Shown: positions 1 through 6,302 of the stretch, in pieces | Position numbering within the stretch: the first letter of the stretch is position 1 | How the letters are laid out: every line of letters starts with the position of its first letter | Program-made: the position numbers and the translations under genes | Notes under the pieces: generated by a model | What the model was told of the DNA's origin: nothing | Seen by the model: only the letters and a program-made list of their open reading frames with translations | Database searches by the model: none | From: CAUZRD01 sp963582255 | GTDB lineage: Bacteria > Pseudomonadota > Alphaproteobacteria > Rhizobiales > TMED25 | Length of the DNA stretch: 6,841 nucleotides | Reading direction: 5' to 3' | Assembly (NCBI GenBank): GCA_963582255.1 | Contig: CAUZRD010000116.1 | Coordinates: 1-6,841, forward strand

Positions 1-392
1 TGTTGTACGGCGCGCTTGCAGCAATAGAAATAGCCGTCGGAATTTACGGCCTGCACCTCGCGCCATTGTTCAGGCGTCGTTTCGGTCAGGCGTGTTGTTG
101 TCCAGTGGGCTGCGTTGTTGACTATGACGTCGAGCGAACCCCATTTTTCTACTGTCTGCGAAATCATGGCGTCGACATTTTCCCATTTCGAGATGTCACA
201 GTGTATCTTGATGGCCTCGCCGCCTGCCTCGGTTATGACGCGCTCGGTTGGGAGACCACCCTCTTTGGGATCGTCGATTATGTCGGCCACGACAACTTTT
301 GCGCCTTCGTTGGCAAATAGGATCGAAATGGCGCGTCCAATCCCAGAGGCCGCTCCGGTCACTATTGCAACTTTCCCCTCAAGTCTGTTCAT
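1..392 (-). CDS. Short-chain dehydrogenase/reductase (SDR), N-terminal part, cut by window edge
   Basis: The minus strand from 392 downwards reads 130 codons without a stop and runs off the left edge, so only about the first half of a usual ~250-residue classical SDR is present. It begins MNRLEGKVAIVTG. The cofactor glycine motif TGAASGIG spans residues 12-19, an acidic residue closes the second strand (D37), a conserved Asp (D66) follows, NNAA is at 92-95, and N117 matches the conserved Asn of the SDR catalytic tetrad. The Ser-Tyr-Lys part lies outside the window. D37 favours NAD(H) over NADP(H) by general SDR rules. A weak GGGATGG (398-404) precedes the ATG. An overlapping upstream ATG at 402 is in another frame and hits a stop after seven codons. 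The protein is cytoplasmic and its substrate cannot be told. It lies on the same strand as the regulator, 121 nt after the regulator's stop, and may oxidise or reduce an intermediate of the same pathway (inference). Confidence 0.93.
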   Translation of the reverse strand, partial: MNRLEGKVAIVTGAASGIGRAISILFANEGAKVVVADIIDDPKEGGLPTERVITEAGGEAIKIHCDISKWENVDAMISQTVEKWGSLDVIVNNAAHWTTTRLTETTPEQWREVQAVNSDGYFYCCKRAVQ

Positions 393-422
393 CGACAACC
401 ATCCCAAGTTTGATCTTAAATT

Positions 423-439
423 TATAATGCTCTTATAAT
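423..439. repeat. Tandem perfect TATAAT hexamers, 11 bp apart (possible promoter elements)
   Basis: The plus strand carries TTATAAT twice (422-428 and 433-439), one helical turn apart, in the AT-rich gap before the SDR gene. On the plus strand TTGATC (410-415), 18 bp upstream of the second hexamer, could serve as a -35 element. Such a promoter would fire into the 3' end of the regulator gene as antisense. On the minus strand the same segment reads ATTATAA twice and could instead be the melting region of the SDR promoter. No good -35 was found in that direction. The repeat itself is seen directly; its role is inferred. Confidence 0.35.
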
Positions 440-490
440 AGGCGCAGCTAGAGGTCCTAGATGTCCGCTATCCGCGTAAAGCACGCCCCC

Positions 491-498
491 AATCCGAC
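491..498 (-). promoter_or_regulatory. Putative operator half-site upstream of the SDR gene
   Basis: The minus strand reads GTCGGATT here, identical to the box at 5191-5198 and one base from the GTCGCATT boxes at 1505-1527. It lies about 100 bp upstream of the SDR start and just after the regulator stop codon. Only one clear half-site is present; a loose partner (ATGTCCGC at 461-468) has the opposite arrangement and is not convincing. It may mark the SDR gene as a target of the same regulator. Confidence 0.35.
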
Positions 499-513
499 AT
501 GGAGCGCTTGGCC

Positions 514-1494
514 TTACAACTTGCGTTGTTCGCTGGGAAGCATCTGATACATTTTCCGGTAACGCCGCGTGAAGTGAGAGGCGTTCTTGAAGCCTGATCG
601 CAAAGCGACCTCGATTATGGAAACATCAGTTTGTGTGAGCAAACCCTTTGCCTCATGCAGCCTTAGGCGCATGTAGTATTGCGACGGTGACATTTGGAAA
701 TATCGCATAAAAAGACGCTCTAGATGGCGGGTGCTGGTTCCGAGGCGGACGCTAATATCGCCGATTTGAACAGGGTCTTCCAGATTGCTTTCCATCAGTT
801 CAATCGAGCGTAAAAGCAACTGGTTCGTGACACCTGTACGCGCCTGCAAGTTCACCCGCGCGGGCGCATGTGATCCCCGAATTGAGGGGTAAACCAGAGC
901 GTCGGCAACCTGTCTAGCAAATAAAACTGATCTAAATTTTCCGATCAGATGCAACATTAAATCCAGCGTTGAAACGCCACCAGCACAGGTTATCATATTG
1001 TCATCAATACAAAAAATATTCCCTGTAACATCAACTTTGTGGAATCGTTCGCTAAGAGATTGGAAGCTTGCCCAATGCACGGCGCACTCGCGACCATCCA
1101 ACAAACCTGCTTCTGCTAATATAAAAGCGCCACTGCTGATGCCACCGATGGTTACGCCTAATCGGCTTAACTTGCGAAGCCAATTTAGGACGCCCTGATT
1201 GGTAGTTTTGGCGCCACTCTGGCCGGTGCAGACCAGTACTACATCAAGAACTGGGCAATTATTGATCCCTACTTCGATGGGCGCGGGAAATTCACAGCTC
1301 GAGGATGTCGACTGTCCATCAGCCGAGATCAATACGTAAGAGAAATTTCTTTTCTCCTCAAGGAAGTTGGCGATCCTGAGGGTATCGGTCATTATTGAAA
1401 GGGGAAGTAGTGGGAACTTATCGCTCAGGAATATTCCAAAGCAGATCGTGGTAGGGGCAAGTGTGTCGTTTTGAAGTTGCATGTTGATTTCCAC
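514..1494 (-). CDS. GlxA/ArgR-type transcriptional regulator: DJ-1/PfpI-like domain plus AraC HTH
   Basis: The 326-residue protein has the two-domain build of regulators such as GlxA, ArgR, GbdR and CdhR. Residues ~16-205 form a class I glutamine-amidotransferase-like (DJ-1/PfpI) fold, with PLSIMTDTLRIANFL near the start, the elbow GGISSGAFILAEAGLLDG at ~117-134, and an HW pair at 140-141. The elbow has Ser (S120) where enzymes of the fold carry Cys, so it is probably a ligand sensor without catalysis. Residues ~222-326 are an AraC domain with two helix-turn-helix units (~244-274 and ~291-324, including the GFKNASHFTRRYR signature). The start is GTG at 1494, preceded by AAGG with a 6-nt gap; an in-frame ATG at 1482, preceded by GGAAA, is the alternative and would remove four residues. 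Relatives often activate amino-acid, betaine or carnitine catabolism, so control of the neighbouring genes is likely. The inverted repeat just upstream suggests autoregulation. Confidence 0.93.
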   Translation of the reverse strand: MEINMQLQNDTLAPTTICFGIFLSDKFPLLPLSIMTDTLRIANFLEEKRNFSYVLISADGQSTSSSCEFPAPIEVGINNCPVLDVVLVCTGQSGAKTTNQGVLNWLRKLSRLGVTIGGISSGAFILAEAGLLDGRECAVHWASFQSLSERFHKVDVTGNIFCIDDNMITCAGGVSTLDLMLHLIGKFRSVLFARQVADALVYPSIRGSHAPARVNLQARTGVTNQLLLRSIELMESNLEDPVQIGDISVRLGTSTRHLERLFMRYFQMSPSQYYMRLRLHEAKGLLTQTDVSIIEVALRSGFKNASHFTRRYRKMYQMLPSEQRKL

Positions 1495-1504
1495 TATTAA
1501 CCTT

Positions 1505-1527
1505 AATGCGACAACTTAAGTCGCATT
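1505..1527. promoter_or_regulatory. Perfect inverted repeat, putative regulator operator
   Basis: AATGCGAC (1505-1512) and GTCGCATT (1520-1527) are exact inverted copies separated by a 7-nt spacer. The repeat sits directly upstream of the regulator's ribosome-binding site, 11 bp from its GTG start. It is therefore placed for autoregulation. The same half-site appears in the divergent hydantoinase/permease region and before the SDR gene. The repeat is seen directly; binding by the AraC-type protein is inferred. Confidence 0.6.
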
Positions 1528-1582
1528 TGGAAGACACCCTAACAGCACTTTGTCTGTTCGCAAAGTCTCTTGAACGCGGGGG

Positions 1583-3655
1583 TCATCCCAGATCGATAAC
1601 GGGTTCCATTGCATCAAGAATTGACTGCGGTAGATGACACATAACAGAGTGACCGCCGTTCAGCATGACCAGCGGTGGCATTCCCGTTTCACAAATGTTG
1701 TGGCCTGCGGCCTCATGCGCCGCAACTTTCCGATGGCATCTAGTCTGGAATGGACAGCCTGGTGGTGGCGCTTCGGCTGATGGGATTTCACCCTCTAGAA
1801 CGATATGCTTTTGTTGCACGCGGGTATCAGCAATAGGAACGGCCGAAAGCAGGGCTTCGGTATAGGGGTGGTAAGGCGGAGAGAATACATCTTCAGTACG
1901 TCCCTGTTCAACGACGTGGCCCAGATACATAACTACGATCCAGTCGGCCAGAAATCGAACAAGACCGAGGTCATGGCTGATAAATATCATGGTCGTCTGG
2001 TTTTTAGTTTGAATGTTCATCAGCAGATCAATTACCGCGGCCTGAACGGATGCGTCGAGTGCTGAAACTGGTTCATCTGCGATGACAATCTCGGGTTCAC
2101 CGGCAAAAGCGCGGGCAATTGCGACTCTTTGCTTTTGACCACCCGAAAGCTGACGTGGCAGTCGGTCGGCATAATCATGTGGCAACTTCACTGCGTCAAA
2201 GACCTCACGCATTTTCTCGAGTCGTTCCTTACGGTTCCGGCCTATCCCAAACTTTTTGAAAACCCGATGCACCTGACGTCCAACCGTGCGTTTAGGGTTC
2301 AAGGTATCAAACGGGTTCTGAAATATCATTTGCATATTGCGGACTGAATCGGGGTTCCGATCCTTAACGTCCTGCTGGCTGATCTCTTCACCTTTGAAAA
2401 CCACAGACCCGCCATTCGCAGTTTCTAACCCGACTAATACCTTCGCCAGAGTCGATTTTCCGCAACCGGATTCACCTACGATGGCAACCGTTTCGCCTAC
2501 TTTTGCTTGAAAACTGATCGATTTGTTTGCCTTTACCGTCTTTCCAATTTTGGTGAATACGCCGCTTGAGCGGGAATAGTATTTCTTCAGATCATTGACA
2601 GCGATTAACGTTTTGCCCGGATCTAACCGTGCTGCGGCGGGCTGGCTCTCAGGTTTGGCTTCCCAGTCGATCTCGGTCAACCGTGCACAGCGTGACTGGT
2701 GATCGTCTTGACCATCAACATTTAACATGGAAACGGAGCCGGCATCGCAGACGCCTGTTTTGAAATAGTCGCAACGCGGGCCAAAATTACATCCCTTTGG
2801 CCGCTGAAAGGGCAGCGGTGGTTGACCCTGAATCGCACAAAGCCTACCAACTGTTTTATTGGCATCCGGAACCGGCAGGGACCGAAGCAAAGCCTGCGTG
2901 TAGGGATGATGCGGTTTATGAAATAGTATGGATGTTTTGGCGCTTTGAACGGCTTCGCCCGAATACATCACAGTGGTTTGATCGCAAGTTGTGCGAACCA
3001 GACCTAAATTATGACTAATGAAGAGTATTGCTACGCCAAAGCGTGTGCAGAGATCTTTGACAAGCGCCATAATGCCGGCCTCGACGGTGACATCGAGCGA
3101 TGTCGTCGGTTCATCCATCAGCAATAGTTTTGGTCTGGACAAAAGCGCTATTGCAATCACGATACGCTGAACCTGACCACCTGAAAGCTGATGCGGATAG
3201 GCACGCATTAATCGTTCGGGGTCGGGAAGCCGAACCGCCTCAAGCATTTCGATAGAGAGCGCCGCCGCTTCCTTGCGGTTCATGTTCCGGTGGATCATCG
3301 GAACTTCACAAAGTTGCTCGCCGATCATCATGGATGGATTAAGCGATGAGCTTGGCTCCTGATAGACCATGGATATTTGTGAGCCGCGAATGTGCTGAAG
3401 CTGCTTTGGTGACATTTTCACCAAGTCTTCGCCCATGAAACGTATTTCGCCGCTGACTATCTTGCCGTTCGGCCCTAGATACCGCATAATTGCCAGTGCG
3501 ATTGTTGATTTACCACATCCCGATTCGCCAACCAGCCCGACCACTTCTCCCGGCATCACTTTGCAGTTAAACCCTGTCACGGCCGGAATTTCGACCGCCC
3601 GCGTCATAAAGCTAATCGATAGCTCACTGATTTCGAGGACTGGCTGCTCAGACAT
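1583..3655 (-). CDS. Fused double ATP-binding protein of a Dpp/Opp-type ABC importer
   Basis: This 690-residue cytoplasmic protein carries two complete nucleotide-binding domains, equivalent to DppD and DppF joined in one chain, as in the glutathione importer subunit GsiA. Domain 1 has Walker A GESGCGKST (43-51), Q-loop Q99, signature LSGGQ (157-161), Walker B with catalytic E182, and switch H215. Domain 2 has the same Walker A (394-402), Q446, LSGGQ (503-507), E528 and H561. Both ATP sites therefore look active. Each half ends in the oligopeptide-family C-terminal region with four cysteines (289, 295, 303, 323 and 634, 640, 655, 673). Related transporters have been described as holding an iron-sulfur cluster there. 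The ATG at 3655 lies 4 nt after the amidohydrolase stop, so the genes are co-transcribed and probably translationally coupled. The permeases it should energise are encoded divergently from 5370. The carried solute cannot be told from the ATPase. Confidence 0.95.
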   Translation of the reverse strand: MSEQPVLEISELSISFMTRAVEIPAVTGFNCKVMPGEVVGLVGESGCGKSTIALAIMRYLGPNGKIVSGEIRFMGEDLVKMSPKQLQHIRGSQISMVYQEPSSSLNPSMMIGEQLCEVPMIHRNMNRKEAAALSIEMLEAVRLPDPERLMRAYPHQLSGGQVQRIVIAIALLSRPKLLLMDEPTTSLDVTVEAGIMALVKDLCTRFGVAILFISHNLGLVRTTCDQTTVMYSGEAVQSAKTSILFHKPHHPYTQALLRSLPVPDANKTVGRLCAIQGQPPLPFQRPKGCNFGPRCDYFKTGVCDAGSVSMLNVDGQDDHQSRCARLTEIDWEAKPESQPAAARLDPGKTLIAVNDLKKYYSRSSGVFTKIGKTVKANKSISFQAKVGETVAIVGESGCGKSTLAKVLVGLETANGGSVVFKGEEISQQDVKDRNPDSVRNMQMIFQNPFDTLNPKRTVGRQVHRVFKKFGIGRNRKERLEKMREVFDAVKLPHDYADRLPRQLSGGQKQRVAIARAFAGEPEIVIADEPVSALDASVQAAVIDLLMNIQTKNQTTMIFISHDLGLVRFLADWIVVMYLGHVVEQGRTEDVFSPPYHPYTEALLSAVPIADTRVQQKHIVLEGEIPSAEAPPPGCPFQTRCHRKVAAHEAAGHNICETGMPPLVMLNGGHSVMCHLPQSILDAMEPVIDLG

Positions 3656-3659
3656 TTTT

Positions 3660-5093
3660 CTAAACCGTTCGTTTCAGATATTGTCCGTGCTCGGCGCTTC
3701 CAAGGAAGGCGTCGCCGTCCACAATCAGTTTTCCTCTGCTGAAGGTTTTATCGACCTTGCCCTGAACCTTCCAATCTTCCCAAACCGAATAATCAGTGTT
3801 CGAGTGGAGGTTGTTAACGCTATAGCTGTGTCTTGCCTCCGGATCGAAGATTACTATGTCGGCGTCAAAACCGGGCGCAAGTTGCCCTTTGGTTTTCAGG
3901 TCAAATAGTCTGGCGGGCGCGGCACAGCATGTTTCGACCCATCGCGCTCGACTTAGACGGCCCTTCAGAACACCTTCGGAATAAATCAGCGGAAATCTTG
4001 TTTCTACATTTCCTGGTGGCAAAACTGGCATCAGACGGTTTCCATCGGCGTCAAAGGAGGTGGTATCGTCGACAGGGGAGGCGATGACGTCATGGCCAAA
4101 ATAGGCTGCAACTTCACGCGCTTTTTCCTCAGGAACCATCCGCATTGCGGCATGGTCGGTCGAGATTATATCGAGATCGCCCAATTCTAAAGCACGCCAA
4201 AGCGCCGATTGGTGTCCGGCGTCGCGTATCGGTGGTGTCAGAAGAAACGGCAGTGCCTTGACTTGATCTCCCTTATATATGTCGTCGGTATGCGTGAGCC
4301 ACGCCAGACAAGCCTCGCCATGGGCTTGCACGCCACGTTCTTTTGCGGCGCGGATTGCTGCAACGCCCTCAGAACAAGTGTTATGGAAAATCAGGGCTCG
4401 GCCGTCGGTTATTTCAGCCATCGACAATGCCAGCGAGATCGCAGAAGCTTCGGCGGCGGCCGGATAGTTTTGGTTGAAATTAACTATGTCTCGGGCATTT
4501 CTGGCTGCTGCCCGACGCCTCATTTCGAGGATGACACCTTGGTTTTCCGCATGAATGACCGTGATGCCACCAAGTGCCGACACTTCAAACATGCCGCGCA
4601 GCAGGAATTCATCGGGCACCCGCCAACCTGGAATGGACATGAACCATTTGAAGCTAGTGATCCCGCGATCGACAATCTTTGGGATCTCTTTCAATCGTTT
4701 CTCCAACGGCTCTCGGATGTTCATGTGAAAGGCAAAATCCACGCAACTGTTGCCCGCGGCGAGGGCCATTCGTGTTGACAGCTCCGCATCTAACGTTAAA
4801 CCTACTTCGGCCTGCACCTGATCGATGATCGTCGTTACCCCACCAAAGGCCGCAGCTACGGAGCCGGTACGAAAATCATCGTCGTAGCAAAAGTCCTCGC
4901 GTTCGGTTTGCATGTGAACATGGCTATCGATCGCACCGGGAAGAACAAACTTGCCTGTTGCATCGATACTAGTTTTTCCCGTTAAGTCAGTACCTATGGC
5001 GACGATTTTTTCGCCAGAAATTGCTATATCCCCGTGAAATTCGGCCTCACCATTTATAATCAGACCATTCGTGATAACGAGATCATAACTCAA
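3660..5093 (-). CDS. Dihydropyrimidinase/D-hydantoinase-family cyclic amidohydrolase
   Basis: Family members hydrolyse a cyclic amide (hydantoin, dihydropyrimidine, allantoin) at a binuclear metal centre in the cytoplasm. Read from a TTG at 5093 the protein has 477 residues and begins SYDLVITNG after the initiator, the family's usual opening. All six metal ligands are visible: H58 and H60 (DSHVH), K149 as the carbamylated lysine (SFKWFM), H181 (IHAEN), H237 (FHNTC) and D313 (STDHA). These positions nearly coincide with those of classical D-hydantoinases, which supports the TTG start. The family's C-terminal strands (APGFDADIVIFDP, then TDYSVWEDWKVQGKV) are present. Oddities: the Tyr a few residues after the bridging Lys is Ile, the usual PNG loop is altered, and about 20 extra residues follow D313. 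The exact substrate is therefore uncertain; other cyclic ureides or imides are possible. It is the first gene of its arm, followed 4 nt later by the ATPase. Confidence 0.9.
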   Translation of the reverse strand: MSYDLVITNGLIINGEAEFHGDIAISGEKIVAIGTDLTGKTSIDATGKFVLPGAIDSHVHMQTEREDFCYDDDFRTGSVAAAFGGVTTIIDQVQAEVGLTLDAELSTRMALAAGNSCVDFAFHMNIREPLEKRLKEIPKIVDRGITSFKWFMSIPGWRVPDEFLLRGMFEVSALGGITVIHAENQGVILEMRRRAAARNARDIVNFNQNYPAAAEASAISLALSMAEITDGRALIFHNTCSEGVAAIRAAKERGVQAHGEACLAWLTHTDDIYKGDQVKALPFLLTPPIRDAGHQSALWRALELGDLDIISTDHAAMRMVPEEKAREVAAYFGHDVIASPVDDTTSFDADGNRLMPVLPPGNVETRFPLIYSEGVLKGRLSRARWVETCCAAPARLFDLKTKGQLAPGFDADIVIFDPEARHSYSVNNLHSNTDYSVWEDWKVQGKVDKTFSRGKLIVDGDAFLGSAEHGQYLKRTV

Positions 5094-5107
5094 GTGGAAA
5101 TCTCCGT
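5091..5107 (-). promoter_or_regulatory. Shine-Dalgarno and TTG start that fix the amidohydrolase N-terminus
   Basis: On the minus strand ACGGAGA (5107-5101) stands 7 nt before TTG (5093-5091), a strong ribosome-binding site at good distance. The open frame runs on upstream to another TTG at 5165, but that would add 24 residues unlike the family and it has no comparable site. No in-frame ATG exists near the family's usual N-terminus, so a TTG start is the best reading. Confidence 0.75.
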
Positions 5108-5165
5108 AATTTATGTGATGCAAATCAGGAAAGGTTATGGTCTTGCATCTTCTGCACGCTCTCAA

Positions 5166-5198
5166 TTGCGACAGATAACGCTGGTTTTAAGTCGGATT
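5166..5198. promoter_or_regulatory. Putative operator pair in the divergent region
   Basis: TTGCGAC (5166-5172) and GTCGGATT (5191-5198) repeat the half-sites of the inverted repeat at 1505-1527 in the same orientation, each differing by one base. The arms here are 18 nt apart instead of 7, so the extra 11 bp is about one helical turn. The site lies 73-105 bp upstream of the amidohydrolase start and about 60 bp upstream of the permease -35 box. It could serve both arms. Binding is inferred. Confidence 0.5.
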
Positions 5199-5200
5199 TA

Positions 5201-5225
5201 GGCTAGCCCAAAAAGGTGGCCAGCC
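5201..5225. repeat. GC-rich imperfect inverted repeat in the divergent region
   Basis: GGCTAGCC (5201-5208) can pair with GGCCAGCC (5218-5225) over eight positions with one A-C mismatch and a 9-nt loop. It sits next to the putative operator pair. It has no T-run and lies upstream of both coding arms, so it is not a terminator; a protein site or a chance dyad is possible. Confidence 0.35.
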
Positions 5226-5256
5226 AATATCGTTGTTTCAACTTCGATCGTAGGTT

Positions 5257-5284
5257 TTGACACTAATGCTCAAGCCTTTGTTAT
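5257..5284 (+). promoter_or_regulatory. Candidate sigma-70 promoter for the permease genes
   Basis: A perfect -35 hexamer TTGACA (5257-5262) is followed after 16 bp by TGTTAT (5279-5284), which matches four of six bases of the -10 consensus. Transcription would begin near 5291 and leave a leader of about 80 nt before the permease ATG. The weak -10 fits a regulated promoter. No comparable promoter was found for the opposite arm. Confidence 0.45.
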
Positions 5285-5369
5285 GTAGGTACGGTTTTAG
5301 AATAGCTTGATTGTAAACAGATAATTAACTGGGCCAGATGCGCCCTCAGAATGTTGGAAGGCAGGCCAA

Positions 5370-6302
5370 ATGGTTCGATTTGTGGTTCGACGGCTGTTCC
5401 TGATGATGAGCATAATGCTGGTTGTTTCAGCCCTTACGTTCCTGATGTTAGAGATCAATGGCGAATCGGTTGTCGTAAAGGTTCTTGGTCCGTATTCGAC
5501 AATCGAACAACGCAACATCTGGCTGGACGTAAACGGTTACAATCTACATCCGTTCGTTCGGTATTTCAGTTGGCTTGGAAACATGTTGACTGGTGATTTT
5601 GGTGAATCGATCAGATATCGCGCGCCGGTCATTGACGTGCTTTTACCGCGGCTGGCGAGTACCGCTATTCTAGCGGCACTGGTTTTTTGCGTTATGCTCC
5701 CGTTGTCAATAATTGCTGGTGTGATTGCCGGAATGCGTGAAGGTGGCGGTGTTGATCGTGCGATTTCGCTGGTGGCCGTTTTTACAACTTCGATCCCAGA
5801 ATTTGCCAGCGCAGTTCTGATAACCTATATATTCGTCTTCAAACTTGGTTGGTTTTCTGCCACCAGTGCGATGCAATCCGGGTTCGACCCGATGCAGTTG
5901 GCGCTGCCGGCCCTCGTTCTTATAATGTTCGGGTTTGGGTATGTCGCTAGAATGATGCGAGCTTCAATGGCCGACGTTATGGACAGCAATTATGTCCGCA
6001 CCGCCACCCTTAAGGGGATGCCGTTTCACCGCGTGGTTTTCAAACATGCGATCAGAAATGCCCTGATAGCGCCTTTCACGATCATCATTTTGCAGATCAA
6101 CTGGCTGCTATCTGGCGTTATCGTGGTGGAATACTTCTTTGCCTATAAGGGTTTTGGCGCGCTGCTTCTTGAAGCATCGTTAACGCAGGATATCTATCTT
6201 TTACAGGCGTGCACGATGGTGTCAGTTGTCGTGGCCGTAATGACCCAGACCATAGCCGACGTCGGCTATGGTTTCCTCAACCCAAGGGTACGAGTCACAT
6301 GA
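5370..6302 (+). CDS. DppB-like permease of a dipeptide/oligopeptide-type ABC importer
   Basis: This 310-residue inner-membrane protein has the DppB layout: a first membrane helix at ~9-29, a long periplasmic stretch (~30-95), then about five more helices (~98-121, 131-158, 176-195, 231-254, 278-302). The cytoplasmic coupling loop (EAA-type motif) lies at ~208-235, reading YVRTATLKGMPFHRVVFKHA and then the conserved RNALIAP; it should dock on one half of the fused ATPase. Length is normal for the family. The ATG at 5370 is preceded by GGAAGG with an 8-nt gap. The gene ends in an ATGA overlap with the next permease, so the two are translationally coupled. Dpp-type permeases carry peptides, but family members also take up sugars, nickel, opines and other small solutes, so the substrate here is open. 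The amidohydrolase next door suggests a cyclic amide or a related compound (inference). Confidence 0.93.
   Translation: MVRFVVRRLFLMMSIMLVVSALTFLMLEINGESVVVKVLGPYSTIEQRNIWLDVNGYNLHPFVRYFSWLGNMLTGDFGESIRYRAPVIDVLLPRLASTAILAALVFCVMLPLSIIAGVIAGMREGGGVDRAISLVAVFTTSIPEFASAVLITYIFVFKLGWFSATSAMQSGFDPMQLALPALVLIMFGFGYVARMMRASMADVMDSNYVRTATLKGMPFHRVVFKHAIRNALIAPFTIIILQINWLLSGVIVVEYFFAYKGFGALLLEASLTQDIYLLQACTMVSVVVAVMTQTIADVGYGFLNPRVRVT

Noticed and set aside
3..438. Two plus-strand open frames over the SDR gene
   Set aside because: The minus strand encodes clear SDR motifs (TGAASGIG, NNAA), so the plus-strand frames are shadows.
1547..1566. Inverted repeat ACTTTG / CAAAGT after the ATPase stop, as a terminator
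   Set aside because: The stem is only 6 bp and AT-rich with an 8-nt loop and no T-run, so it is not a credible intrinsic terminator. Read-through into the regulator remains possible.
4209..4778. A 189-codon plus-strand open frame opposite the amidohydrolase
   Set aside because: It lies wholly antisense to a conserved enzyme whose metal-ligand motifs fix the real frame, and its product resembles no family. The same applies to the plus-strand frames at 3435-3908, 3833-4087 and 4279-4467.
3660..5093. Naming the enzyme allantoinase or D-hydantoinase outright
   Set aside because: Metal ligands and overall build fit the whole family, but substrate-contact residues differ from classical hydantoinases, so the specific substrate is not supported.
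5094..5369. Sigma-54 promoter or clear minus-strand sigma-70 promoter for the amidohydrolase
   Set aside because: I found no GG-N10-GC element with good flanks and no -35/-10 pair with proper spacing on the minus strand. The promoter may depend on an activator.
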